From Pseudomonas sp. UMAB-08 (GTDB lineage: Bacteria; Pseudomonadota; Gammaproteobacteria; Pseudomonadales; Pseudomonadaceae): a DNA stretch of 64,000 nucleotides. Both the position numbers and the translations under genes were made by a program. The stretch is from positions 1 to 64,000 of the forward strand of contig NZ_LT607426.1 in assembly GCF_900095225.1 (NCBI RefSeq), written 5' to 3'. Position 1 is the stretch's first letter. The number at the start of each line of letters is the position of its first letter. The notes below the pieces were generated by a model. That model saw only the letters and a list, made by a program, of their open reading frames with translations. It ran no database searches and was not told the DNA's origin. Shown piece by piece: positions 9,836-18,600 of this stretch.

Positions 9836-10027
9836 ACTTAACGACCAACAGCCGTAAATCTATGTCGCATTAATGAAAGGTTTAAAGCCAGATAATGTGC
9901 TAGTCAAAACATTTTTACGAGCCCGGCCTGCGAGCCCAGGAACATTTATGACGTCTGGGACGCAGACACCACAAGGCGCGCTGCTCGAAAGCAGCACGCA
10001 CATGCGATATTCCGGGGGAGCAGTGCA

Positions 10028-10048
10028 AGCGGCCTGGATAAGGCCGCT
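10028..10048 (-). terminator. Hairpin after the AAA-SPOR gene
   Basis: AGCGGCC-TGGATAA-GGCCGCT, a 7-bp GC stem just past the stop codon at 10055. There is no U-tract, so it may act as an RNA-stabilising hairpin or a weak terminator together with the hairpin at 9980-9995. Confidence 0.4.
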
Positions 10049-10054
10049 GCGACT

Positions 10055-11656
10055 TCAGTGCGTTGCAGCCAGTTCCTGTTGGACGCTGGCGACAGTACGA
10101 GGCCAAGGTTTACCAGCCTGAACCTTGGCTGGCAATACCTTGATGGCTGCAAGGGCAGCAGCGCGGTCAGAAAAGTTACCGTAGGTCACCACGTACAGCG
10201 GTTTGCCTTGCAGATTTTTCTTGAAATACCGGTACTCGCCACCGTTCTCTTTAACGATTGCCTGGGCAGCGGCTTCCGAGCTGGTACCCACAATTTGCAC
10301 GACATAGTGGCCTGACGGCTGACTGGCGTACCAGCTACCACCCGACGCTGGCGCGGAGGCGGCGGCAGGTTTTTCCGCTACTTTTGGCGCTGGCTTGGCT
10401 GTCGCAACCTGAACGGGCGCTGGCTTGACGACTGGCGCTACAGGCTTGGCGGCGGCAACAGCTGCAGCCGGACGGGCTGGCGCTGGAGTCGGTGCCGGAC
10501 CTGCCGGCACACCCACTGGCGGAGCCGTGGTGGTGACGGTAGGCGGCTGAAGCGAGGTGCCGCCAGCGGGACCCGGCTCATCATCCTCTGTATTGCCCGC
10601 TGCTTCGGCCAATGGCCCACGCATGACGGGTTGCGATTTACCTACCAGCGGCAAAGGCATCGGCTGCGAGTTACCAGCAAACTCAATGGCCGGACCGCCC
10701 TGATTATTCGATTGCTGAGCAGTCGGCTGCCCCTGACCCAACGGCAGTTGTGCTTGCGCATTCGCCGGCGGCGTTGCGGGCGCGGTGGCGCTGTTGTTAC
10801 TGCTCCGGCCTGGCATCAACCATGCGGCCAGTATCCCGACCACGACTACTGCACCCAAAGCCAACACATGTTTCTTCGGCATTTTGAACCCCATACTTGG
10901 ACGCTTGACCGCAGTGCGGCTGGCGATCATCGCTTCGATCATTGCATCGCGGGCGACCTGGTTGATCGCGCCCGGCCAACCATCTGAGCGTTCATGAATA
11001 TCGGTGATCTGATCAGCCGTGAACAGCTCGATGCCTTGACCTGCACCGTCCAGGCGCTGAGCCAGGTACTCGCGGGTTTCTTCTTCGGTGTACGGTTGCA
11101 GCTCAATGACGTGAAATCGTTCTTCCTCGGCGCTGAGCTGCTCCAGACGGTCGATCAATGACGACTCGCCGAACAGGAACACATGCGGGCGACCTTCAGG
11201 CGTACCTGCTGCCAACCCGAGCAAAGCTTCGAGTGCGGATTCGCCGAGTTGTTCGGCGTCGTCCACCAATAAATAGACCTCCTGTCCGGTCAGCGCCAAT
11301 TGCACGACCTGAGACAGGATCGCGCGCATTTCCGGCTGAGCCACGTTCAGGGCCTGAGCGACTTGACGCATGACACCCGCAGCGTCGCTGGCGCCACGCG
11401 CAGAAACCACGACACTCTGCACCGATTGCTTGTTGGTACTGGCGACCAGCGCCTGGCGCAGCAACGTTTTACCGCTACCTTGCGGACCAGTCACTACAAG
11501 CAGCAACTGGCTATAGCGCGCCAGGTGATGAAGCTGACCGAGCACGGGTTTGCGCTGGGCCGGGAAGAACTTGAAGCCAGGTACCCGCGTCGCAAAGGGG
11601 TCATGACTCAACTGGTAATGGCCGAGGAAGGCCTCGTCGGCGTGCAAACTAGTCAT
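10055..11656 (-). CDS. AAA ATPase with C-terminal SPOR domain (DamX-like)
   Basis: A 533-aa protein with an ExeA-type AAA ATPase domain at residues about 15-255 (Walker A GPQGSGKT at 57-64; Walker B near YLLVDDAEQL), a single membrane helix at about 264-284, a long Pro/Ala/Gln-rich linker, and a C-terminal SPOR domain at about 450-525 (YVVQIVGTSSEAAAQ). SPOR domains bind denuded septal peptidoglycan, so it is probably a division-site inner-membrane protein with its ATPase in the cytoplasm, equivalent to DamX downstream of aroB in enterobacteria. Its start is 9 bp past the aroB stop, so it is in the aro operon. The role of the ATPase is unclear. Confidence 0.85.
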   Translation of the reverse strand: MTSLHADEAFLGHYQLSHDPFATRVPGFKFFPAQRKPVLGQLHHLARYSQLLLVVTGPQGSGKTLLRQALVASTNKQSVQSVVVSARGASDAAGVMRQVAQALNVAQPEMRAILSQVVQLALTGQEVYLLVDDAEQLGESALEALLGLAAGTPEGRPHVFLFGESSLIDRLEQLSAEEERFHVIELQPYTEEETREYLAQRLDGAGQGIELFTADQITDIHERSDGWPGAINQVARDAMIEAMIASRTAVKRPSMGFKMPKKHVLALGAVVVVGILAAWLMPGRSSNNSATAPATPPANAQAQLPLGQGQPTAQQSNNQGGPAIEFAGNSQPMPLPLVGKSQPVMRGPLAEAAGNTEDDEPGPAGGTSLQPPTVTTTAPPVGVPAGPAPTPAPARPAAAVAAAKPVAPVVKPAPVQVATAKPAPKVAEKPAAASAPASGGSWYASQPSGHYVVQIVGTSSEAAAQAIVKENGGEYRYFKKNLQGKPLYVVTYGNFSDRAAALAAIKVLPAKVQAGKPWPRTVASVQQELAATH

Positions 11657-11665
11657 GGATTTTCA

Positions 11666-12769
11666 TTAACCTCTAAGCTGATCCACCAAGGCGCGGTAGT
11701 CCGCTCCCAGCGTGGCCTGTAATACTTCTTTTGGATAATCGGCAGTCACAACGGCTTCGCCGATCCGCCGCAGCAAGACCAGGCGCAAGCGACCATCGAT
11801 CACCTTCTTGTCAATTGCCATGTGTTCGAGGAAGTCATCCTCGGTCATCTCTTCTGGCGGCACGACGGGCAGCCCGGCGCGCTGGAACAGGCGAATACCA
11901 CGATCACGTTCCTGCTCGGTGATCCAGCCGAGGCGCGCAGACATCTCAAGCGCCATCACCGTACCCGCCGCCACGGCTTCACCGTGCAGCCAGACGCCAT
12001 AACCCATGTGGGTTTCGATAGCGTGGCCAAAGGTGTGACCCAGGTTAAGCGTCGCGCGCACACCCGTCTCACGCTCATCGGCACCAACCACCGCAGCCTT
12101 GGCCGCACAGGAGCGCTCGATTGCAACCGTCAGGGCCGCCTGATCAAGGGACCGCAACTGATCGACGTTTTCTTCCAGCCAGGTCAGGAAAGGCTCATCG
12201 CAGATCAGGCCGTACTTGATGACCTCAGCCAGCCCCGCCGACAACTCCCGCGCAGGCAGGGTATTGAGCGTCGCCGTATCAATCAGCACCACATTGGGCT
12301 GATAGAAGGCGCCGACCATGTTCTTGCCCAGCGGATGGTTGATTCCGGTCTTGCCACCCACCGACGAATCCACCTGGGACAACAAGGTGGTGGGCACTTG
12401 GATGAAATCCACGCCGCGCTGATAGCAGGCCGCAGCAAAACCGGCCATGTCGCCAACCACCCCGCCACCCAAGGCGATAACGGTGGTGCGACGGTCATGC
12501 CGAGCGGTGAGCAAGGCATCGAAAATGGTTTGCAGGGTTTCCCAGTTTTTGAAGGCTTCGCCATCGGGAAGCACCACGGGCAGCACGTTGTAAGTGCTCA
12601 ACGTGCGGGTCAATCGCTCAAGGTAGAGGGGCGCGACAGTCGCATTGGAAACAATCGCCACTTGTCGTCCGGCGATGTGCGGCGCCAGCAGATCAAGCCG
12701 ATCCAACAAGCCTTCGCCAATGTGAATCGGGTAGCTTCGCTCGCCAAGCTCGACCTTAAGTGTCTGCAT
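11666..12769 (-). CDS. aroB: 3-Dehydroquinate synthase
   Basis: A 367-aa NAD- and divalent-metal-dependent enzyme converting DAHP to 3-dehydroquinate, step two of the shikimate pathway. The NAD-binding glycine-rich segment ALGGGVVGDMAGFAA lies near residues 98-112, followed by PTTLLSQVDSSVGGKTGIN with the active-site lysine. The metal-ligand histidines are in LNLGHTFGHAIE and the WLHGEAVA segment. Length is typical. It lies downstream of aroK with a 129-bp gap and just before the AAA-SPOR gene, the usual aroK-aroB-damX order. Confidence 0.97.
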   Translation of the reverse strand: MQTLKVELGERSYPIHIGEGLLDRLDLLAPHIAGRQVAIVSNATVAPLYLERLTRTLSTYNVLPVVLPDGEAFKNWETLQTIFDALLTARHDRRTTVIALGGGVVGDMAGFAAACYQRGVDFIQVPTTLLSQVDSSVGGKTGINHPLGKNMVGAFYQPNVVLIDTATLNTLPARELSAGLAEVIKYGLICDEPFLTWLEENVDQLRSLDQAALTVAIERSCAAKAAVVGADERETGVRATLNLGHTFGHAIETHMGYGVWLHGEAVAAGTVMALEMSARLGWITEQERDRGIRLFQRAGLPVVPPEEMTEDDFLEHMAIDKKVIDGRLRLVLLRRIGEAVVTADYPKEVLQATLGADYRALVDQLRG

Positions 12770-12898
12770 GTGTCCCCACGTTGTTTAACAAGTGCGCGTG
12801 TCGCGCCATCGCTGAATTCTGGTTATAAAATCATGGCCTTACGCCACGCTGCGGCGCTGCCTTTGTGTGCCGGAGGATAGCGCATTTCAACGCGCACA

Positions 12899-13417
12899 TT
12901 AACGAGGAGCAAGCTCGGCCAACCGCGTGAGGATATCCAGCACCACCATCCGCGGCGGCCGCTCATCGGTTTCCACCACAAGATCGGCGATTTCCCGGTA
13001 GAGCGGATCACGGATTGCCAGCAGGTCGCGCAATACCCGCGCCGGGTCGGCGTTACGCAGCAATGGCCGATTGCGATCGCGGGCTGTACGCCCGACCTGC
13101 TGCTCGACCGAGGCGTGCAAATACACCACACGCCCTCCGGCATGCAGCGCCTGACGGTTTTCACTGCGCATCACTGCCCCGCCACCGGTCGCCAACACGA
13201 CACCGTCGGATTCGCACAGCTCAGCAATCACCGCCTGCTCGCGGTCGCGAAAGCCCGGCTCGCCTTCCTTATCGAAAATCCACGGGATATTGGCGCCGGT
13301 ACGCAGTTCAATTTCCTTGTCGGAATCTTTGAACGGCAGTCGCAGCTCTTTGGCCAGCAAGCGACCGATGGTGCTTTTGCCCGCCCCCATCGGTCCAACA
13401 AGTATCAAATTTCGCAC
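12899..13417 (-). CDS. aroK: Shikimate kinase
   Basis: A 172-aa P-loop kinase that phosphorylates shikimate at O3 with ATP. Walker A GPMGAGKST is at residues 8-16. The shikimate-binding DSD segment (FKDSDKEIE), the FRDRE motif and the ATGGGAV loop follow in the expected order, and the lid arginines are in RTARDRNRP. It starts 4 bp past the pilQ stop, so aroK is probably transcribed with the pilM-Q genes. Length is normal. Confidence 0.96.
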   Translation of the reverse strand: MRNLILVGPMGAGKSTIGRLLAKELRLPFKDSDKEIELRTGANIPWIFDKEGEPGFRDREQAVIAELCESDGVVLATGGGAVMRSENRQALHAGGRVVYLHASVEQQVGRTARDRNRPLLRNADPARVLRDLLAIRDPLYREIADLVVETDERPPRMVVLDILTRLAELAPR

Positions 13418-13421
13418 AGAA

Positions 13422-15509
13422 TCAACGACTCACAGCAATCGCCTGGTTGTTCATGATACGCGGAGTCAGGAATACCAGCAGCTCGGATTTCTTCTCTGAA
13501 ACAACGTCACGCCGGAAAAGCCGGCCAACATACGGCACATCGCCAAGAAATGGCACCTTGTCGACGATTTTACTCTGCGTATTAGAGAAAACACCGCCAA
13601 TGACGATGGTTTCACCGTCGGCCACCAGCACCTTGGCGTTGACTTCGTTTTTCTTGATTGGCGGTACACCCAGCACGGTATTGATGTAATCCGGCTCATC
13701 CTTGGTGACCTTGACCTCCATGATAATGCGGTTATCAGGGGTGATCTGCGGCGTCACCTCCAGGGACAGCGACGCCTCTTTGAAAGACACCGACGTCGCG
13801 CCACTGGAACTGGCTTCCTGATACGGGACTTCAGTACCTTTGAGGATCTTCGCAGTCTCTTTGTCGGAGGTCACGACCTTGGGCTGGGACACGATCTCAC
13901 CGTTACCGGTTTTCTCCATGGCGCTCAACTCAAGGTCCAGCAGCACGTTATCGGTCACGAAAGCGATACCGATGCCGGACGTCGCATTGGCAGCGCCCAG
14001 ATCGACGAAAGGTGAGTTGGAGTTAGTGACGACACCATTGGCGCCTGTCACCGTGCCTTTGCCGCCGACGGTCGCATTGCTGCCACCGCTGCGATTGCTC
14101 GAACCGCCCCAGCGTACGCCCAGCGCCTTGTCGTAATCGACGTTGGCCTCGACGATACGCGCCTCAATCATCACCTGACGCACAGGGATATCAAGCTGCG
14201 AAACGATCCTGCGCAGCTCATCAAGACGGTCCTGAGTCTGGTAGGCAATGATGTTGTTCGTCCGGTCATCAACGGTGATCGAGCCGCGCTCATCGGCCTT
14301 CGTCTCAGCGCTGGTCACCGACTGGAACAGCTTGGCGATGTCGGCCGCCTTGGCGTAATTCACTTGCAGCAGCTCGCGGCGCAACGGCGCCAACTCGGCA
14401 ATCTGCTTCATCGACTCGAGTTCCTGACGTTCGCGAGCAGCGATTTCATCCGCAGGCGCGACCAACAGGACATTGCCGATCTTGCGTTTATCCAGGCCTT
14501 TGGTTTTCAGTACCAGATCCAGCGCCTGATCCCACGGCACGTTCTGCAAGCGCAAGGTAATCCCGCCCTGCACGGTGTCACTGGCCACCAGATTGAGGTT
14601 GGTAAAATCGGCGATCAGTTGCAGGACCGAGCGAACATCGATGTCCTGAAAGTTCAGCGACAGCTTTTCCCCGGTATAGATCGGTTTGTCTGCGTTTCGG
14701 CGATCCAGGTCTTCGGACGTCAACGGCCGCACGCTGATGGTCAGTTTGTTATCAGTCTGATAGGCCGAATAATCAAACGCGCCGATCGGCTCGATACTGA
14801 TACTAGCCTTGTCACCCGCTACGCTGGCATTGACGAACTGCACAGGTGTGGCGAAATCCTTGACGTCCAACCGAACGCGCAAGGGGTCCGGCAGCTGGGT
14901 TTTCGCGAAATTCACCCGGATTTTGCCACCCTGTTCCTGAATGTCCGGAGCAATGCCCGGATCACTCAGTTCGATAATGACGTTACCTTCACCCAGCTCA
15001 CCGCGCTGGAAATCGATGTTCTTGATCGCTTTGCCCACGGCGACATAGGGCCTGACAGGTGTTGCGGCCGGAACTGAAACCCGTGCAACCGTGGGTGCCG
15101 CGCCTGGCTTGGTCCCCTGAGCAGAGGCTGCGCCCTGACCCACGACCACGAACAGGTTATTGCCCTCGACCCGCGAGCTGTAGGGCGCAAGCACCGTCAT
15201 ATTAATAATGACCCGCGTGCGGTCTTTGGCCTCGACGACCACCACACTGCGAGCATTGCCCACGCCCAAATCGCGACTTTTGGTCGCCAGCTGGCTGGTC
15301 ACACCGGGCAAATCCAGAGCAATTCGCGCGGGCTGCTCAGTGGTATAGCCACGCGGCGCGGGGATTGGGCCGTCGAAGGTCAGCTTCAACTCGACCCGAT
15401 CTCCTGGCAAAGCGGCGACATCCAGAGCTTTCAAGTTAGCCGCCTGGAGCATCGGCGAAACCATCGCTATCCATAGCGAAATGCCGACAACCGAGAAAAT
15501 CCTAGTCAT
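13422..15509 (-). CDS. pilQ: Type IV pilus outer-membrane secretin
   Basis: A 695-aa secretin forming the outer-membrane gate through which type IV pili pass. A signal peptide covers about residues 1-24 (MTRIFSVVGISLWIAMVSPM, then LQAA). Two AMIN domains follow (peptidoglycan contact, about 28-260), then a secretin/TonB short N-domain (INFQDIDVRSVLQLIADF), an N1/NolW domain (VNYAKAADIAKLF) and the secretin barrel at the C-terminus (VPFLGDVPYVGRLFR). I place the start at ATG 15509, preceded by GGAA; the frame stays open upstream to 15623, but that stretch encodes no signal peptide. PilP ends 111 bp upstream of this start. Confidence 0.95.
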   Translation of the reverse strand: MTRIFSVVGISLWIAMVSPMLQAANLKALDVAALPGDRVELKLTFDGPIPAPRGYTTEQPARIALDLPGVTSQLATKSRDLGVGNARSVVVVEAKDRTRVIINMTVLAPYSSRVEGNNLFVVVGQGAASAQGTKPGAAPTVARVSVPAATPVRPYVAVGKAIKNIDFQRGELGEGNVIIELSDPGIAPDIQEQGGKIRVNFAKTQLPDPLRVRLDVKDFATPVQFVNASVAGDKASISIEPIGAFDYSAYQTDNKLTISVRPLTSEDLDRRNADKPIYTGEKLSLNFQDIDVRSVLQLIADFTNLNLVASDTVQGGITLRLQNVPWDQALDLVLKTKGLDKRKIGNVLLVAPADEIAARERQELESMKQIAELAPLRRELLQVNYAKAADIAKLFQSVTSAETKADERGSITVDDRTNNIIAYQTQDRLDELRRIVSQLDIPVRQVMIEARIVEANVDYDKALGVRWGGSSNRSGGSNATVGGKGTVTGANGVVTNSNSPFVDLGAANATSGIGIAFVTDNVLLDLELSAMEKTGNGEIVSQPKVVTSDKETAKILKGTEVPYQEASSSGATSVSFKEASLSLEVTPQITPDNRIIMEVKVTKDEPDYINTVLGVPPIKKNEVNAKVLVADGETIVIGGVFSNTQSKIVDKVPFLGDVPYVGRLFRRDVVSEKKSELLVFLTPRIMNNQAIAVSR

Positions 15510-15619
15510 TATCAATTTCCGTTGTGCTGACCCGAGGGTGTTGTAAATGTTGGCCCCGTCCGTCTCCGGACGAGTGAAAACTACTGCGCTCGGCAATACT
15601 GCGTGTTCGCACATTCCGC

Positions 15620-16147
15620 TCATGAGCGTTCCTTGAGGGAAATGCTGCGCGGCCGTTCAAGCCATGCACCCTCGCCATCAGGCACTATTTCGACGACATC
15701 GACCTGCGAGTCGCTGATTGAAACGATGCGCCCATGATTGCGCCCCAGATAATCACCGACTTTCATGCGGTACACACCACCGCCACCGTGCATCAGGGCA
15801 AAGGTCCCCGAGTCGTTGGCCATCGTGCCGACCATTTCGAATTGCTCGATATTGAAACCTTCGAGGAACTGCTTGACCCGTGTTTCATCCGGCTTGACCT
15901 GCTGCGAGCCCTTCTGCCGGCGGACCAGATCAATCTTGACGGGCGGCTGGAACGGGCTACGCAGTGTGGCGGCGCTGTAGGTGAAGGCTTCGTAAGGGCG
16001 AAACTTTGGCAATGGCTCAATGACGCCCGTGGGGCGCGCACGTACTTCATCCATGTAGGTCTGCAAGTCGCCAAACTGATTGCCGTTATCGCAACCAGAC
16101 AGGCCGATCAAAGCCACACTCATGCACAACAGTCGAGCGGCCCTCAT
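15620..16147 (-). CDS. pilP: Type IV pilus assembly lipoprotein PilP
   Basis: A 175-aa inner-membrane lipoprotein that links the PilMNO platform to the PilQ secretin. The signal sequence ends in the lipobox LSGC, with acylated Cys19. The N-terminal third is extended and likely binds PilN/PilO; the C-terminal half (FALMHGGGGVYRMKVGDYLG) is the beta-sandwich that contacts PilQ. The start overlaps the pilO stop by 4 bp (ATGA-type), so the two are translationally coupled. Length matches the family. Confidence 0.95.
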   Translation of the reverse strand: MRAARLLCMSVALIGLSGCDNGNQFGDLQTYMDEVRARPTGVIEPLPKFRPYEAFTYSAATLRSPFQPPVKIDLVRRQKGSQQVKPDETRVKQFLEGFNIEQFEMVGTMANDSGTFALMHGGGGVYRMKVGDYLGRNHGRIVSISDSQVDVVEIVPDGEGAWLERPRSISLKERS

Positions 16148-16767
16148 TGCTGCAGCCCTTTATCGTTATAACGGTAGGTCTTGGCCAGAATGCTCATGCG
16201 CAGCTTTTGCGTATTCCCAGGCTCCACAGGTTTGATCTCGAAATCATGCAGAGTCACGATGCGCGGCAGGCTGGCCACGCCACTGACAAAGGTCGCGAGG
16301 TCGTGATAGGCGCCGACCACTGTGATTTGGATCGGCAACTCGATATAGAACTGCTGAGCCGCTTCCGGCAGCAATTTGATCTCTTCGAACTCAAGGCCAC
16401 TGCCCAGACCGGTGCGAGTGATGTCTTCGAGCAACCCCGGGACTTCCGTGTCGCTGGGCAGTTGCCGCAACAGTGCGCCGAAGGACGTCTGCATTTCCGT
16501 CATCTGCGCCTTGTAGGCGTCCAGGTTCGCGGCCTTGAAAGCCTTCGTCGCAAATTGCTCTTTGAGCGAAACTTCGGTCGCTCGCGACTGGTCGAGCTGA
16601 TCCAGCAAGTCTTTGAGGTAAAAGTTGTAGCCCAGCGCCAGGACAATGATCAACACCATCGCCCCGGCGATGGATTTGACCGCCGCTGGCCATGAGCCAA
16701 GGTTATTCAGGTCCAGATCGTTGATGTCTATCTTGCGCAGGCTGTCCAGCCATTCCTTTGGGTTCAT
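16144..16767 (-). CDS. pilO: Type IV pilus inner-membrane protein PilO
   Basis: A 207-aa bitopic inner-membrane protein. A short cytoplasmic N-terminus (MNPKEWLDSLRKIDINDLDL) is followed by one membrane helix at about 30-50 (SIAGAMVLIIVLALGYNFYL), a coiled-coil stretch with repeated Leu/Gln, and a ferredoxin-like periplasmic domain. It dimerises with PilN and binds PilP in the alignment subcomplex. It overlaps pilN by 4 bp and pilP by 4 bp. Confidence 0.95.
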   Translation of the reverse strand: MNPKEWLDSLRKIDINDLDLNNLGSWPAAVKSIAGAMVLIIVLALGYNFYLKDLLDQLDQSRATEVSLKEQFATKAFKAANLDAYKAQMTEMQTSFGALLRQLPSDTEVPGLLEDITRTGLGSGLEFEEIKLLPEAAQQFYIELPIQITVVGAYHDLATFVSGVASLPRIVTLHDFEIKPVEPGNTQKLRMSILAKTYRYNDKGLQQ

Positions 16768-17330
16768 GGCTTGGCCCCTTCAACCATGGGTTGGGTCTGA
16801 CGCACCGATAACTGGAAGGTGTTTGCCTGATCGACCGCACCCGCCGTAGTGGCCTTGACCTCGTTGAGGCTTGGCGCCTCGAGCCAATCAGAGGCGTCGA
16901 GGTTACGCAGCAGATCCGAAACACGGTTGTTCGATTCAGCGGCGCCGCTGATGCTAATAATCTTGCCGGTCATTTTTACGTCAGAGAAATACACGCCATC
17001 AGGCAAGGTACGCGCCAACTGATCGAAAATTCGTCCGATGATCGGCCGATTGCCTTGCAGGTCCTGGATGATTTTCATCCGTTCCAGCAATTGCTTGCGC
17101 CGCGCCTTCAACTCGCTGATTTCTTTAATCCGGTCATCGAGCAGGGCAATTTCTTTCTGCACATACGCGTTGCGTGCCACTTGGTGGTCGACCGCATTGC
17201 TGATGTATTGATCGCCGAGGAAGATCACGCCGACGGCAATGATCAACACCCCGACAAGCGCCGTCAGAAAACGCTTCTTTCGCTCTTCGCGGAGCTGTTC
17301 GCGCCACGGTAACAGGTTGATCCGTGCCAT
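16764..17330 (-). CDS. pilN: Type IV pilus inner-membrane protein PilN
   Basis: A 188-aa bitopic protein. The conserved N-terminal cytoplasmic peptide MARINLLPWREQLREERKKR, with the INLLP motif, is the piece that docks into PilM. A membrane helix follows at about 22-43, then a coiled coil and a ferredoxin-like periplasmic fold that pairs with PilO. Its ATG overlaps the pilM stop by one base, indicating translational coupling. Confidence 0.96.
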   Translation of the reverse strand: MARINLLPWREQLREERKKRFLTALVGVLIIAVGVIFLGDQYISNAVDHQVARNAYVQKEIALLDDRIKEISELKARRKQLLERMKIIQDLQGNRPIIGRIFDQLARTLPDGVYFSDVKMTGKIISISGAAESNNRVSDLLRNLDASDWLEAPSLNEVKATTAGAVDQANTFQLSVRQTQPMVEGAKP

Positions 17331-18394
17331 TAGTCGAAGCTCCTTAGCGCCAGACCACAGGCAATCATCAAGGCCGGAGCATCACTGGCCAGCGCCCCCG
17401 CGTTGACCTTGCTGCTCAGCGCCATGTCGGCGAACGGATTGGCCACCAGCGTGGGCGTGCCCAGGCGTTGCTGAATCAAATGGTCCAGGCCTGCGAGCGA
17501 GGAGGTACCGCCCGCCAGCATGATGTAATCCACGGTGTTGTACTGACCGGCCGCAAAAAAGAACTGCAACGAGCGGGTAACTTGCTGAACCACGGCATCC
17601 TTGAACGGCTGCAGCACCTCGCTGACATAGTCATCCGGCAGACCGCCCTGCTTCTTCGCCAGGCCCGCTTCTTCTACCGCCAGGCCATAACGACGCTGAA
17701 TTTCTTCGGTCAGTTGACGGCCGCCGAACAATTGCTCGCGGGTGTAAATAATCCGGCCATTGTGCAGCACGCTCAAGGTGGTCATGGTGGCGCCGATGTC
17801 GACCACGGCCACGGTCAGTTGCTCGTGATCGTTGCCCAACTGCGCAGAGAGCAGGCCGAAAGCGCGCTCCAGCGCATACGCTTCGACATCCACGACCTTG
17901 GCATTGAGGCCCGCCAGCGCCAGGGCGGCTTCGCGAACCTCTACGTTTTCCTTGCGGCAGGCGGCGAGCAGGACTTCAACACGCTCGGGGTTGCGCGCCG
18001 AGTAGCCCTGCACTTCAAAATCGATGGCGACTTCTTCAAGGGGATACGGAATGTACTGATCAGCTTCAATCTTGAGCTGACTTTCCATGTCATCGTCCGA
18101 CAGGCCAGCGTCCATCTCGATGGTCTTGGTGATCACGGCAGAGCCGGCCACCGCCACGGCGACGCTTTTGACATTCGTCTTGGCCTTGACCAACACCCGT
18201 GACAATGCCTGACCAACCCCGTCGAGATCGGCGATATTTTTTTCGACTACAGCGTTGGCGGGTAGCGGTTCGACCGCGTAGGACTCAACTTTGTAGCGAG
18301 TGCCGGAACGACTCAATTCAAGGAGTTTTACCGAGGTGGAGCTAATATCGATCCCTAGAAGGGCATTGGCCTTCTTACTGAAGAGTTCGAACAC
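17330..18394 (-). CDS. pilM: Type IV pilus actin-like protein PilM
   Basis: A 354-aa cytoplasmic actin/FtsA-like ATPase that binds the PilN N-terminal peptide and couples the inner-membrane platform to the pilus motors. Motifs include LLGIDISSTSVKLLEL (phosphate 1), VAVVDIGATMTTLSVL (phosphate 2) and IMLAGGTSSLAGL (adenosine). I chose GTG 18394 because AGGGAA lies 6 bp upstream and the length then equals the usual 354 aa. An in-frame GTG at 18421 would add nine residues but has no such ribosome-binding site. First gene of pilMNOPQ, divergent from ponA. Confidence 0.95.
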   Translation of the reverse strand: MFELFSKKANALLGIDISSTSVKLLELSRSGTRYKVESYAVEPLPANAVVEKNIADLDGVGQALSRVLVKAKTNVKSVAVAVAGSAVITKTIEMDAGLSDDDMESQLKIEADQYIPYPLEEVAIDFEVQGYSARNPERVEVLLAACRKENVEVREAALALAGLNAKVVDVEAYALERAFGLLSAQLGNDHEQLTVAVVDIGATMTTLSVLHNGRIIYTREQLFGGRQLTEEIQRRYGLAVEEAGLAKKQGGLPDDYVSEVLQPFKDAVVQQVTRSLQFFFAAGQYNTVDYIMLAGGTSSLAGLDHLIQQRLGTPTLVANPFADMALSSKVNAGALASDAPALMIACGLALRSFD

Positions 18395-18489
18395 AACCGA
18401 TTCCCTATGAGTTTCCGTCACTTACGGATTATTGAGTGTCCAATGTCTGTGCCAGCCGCCTTGACAGTAGCGCAAATCACGCTCCGACA

Positions 18490-18523
18490 CGAAAAATGCT
18501 TATAATGCCCGAGCATTTTTTCG
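18490..18523. promoter_or_regulatory. Palindrome spanning the putative ponA -10 box
   Basis: CGAAAAATGCT (18490-18500) and AGCATTTTTTCG (18512-18523) form an inverted repeat with one extra T. The 11-bp centre contains TATAAT (18501-18506), a perfect -10 box for ponA, whose TTG start lies 95 bp downstream. No good -35 was found at 16-18 bp; TTGACA at 18461 is too far. The right arm ends in a T-run, so the repeat could also act as a hairpin. Confidence 0.5.
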
Positions 18524-18600
18524 TAAAGCCAAGCTTCAAACCGTGTTCATTTGTAGATGCCTGCGCTTAACCCATTCTTTTATCTGGAAATCCAAAAGCC

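Larger units (their letters stand above)
9698..10054 (-). other. gltB leader and damX-like/gltB intergenic region
   Basis: A 357-bp non-coding stretch between the AAA-SPOR gene and gltB. It holds two hairpins after the AAA-SPOR stop (10028-10048, and GCTGCT-CGAA-AGCAGC at 9980-9995), then a sigma-70-like promoter (9807-9835), leaving a gltB leader of about 100 nt. A second possible -35 (TTGACT, minus strand, near 9904) lies farther upstream. No convincing small ORF or sRNA was recognised. Confidence 0.6.

Noticed and set aside
8651..9841. 396-codon open frame on the plus strand opposite gltB
   Set aside because: It mirrors the coding frame of gltB in GC-rich DNA, has no family features and no ribosome-binding site.
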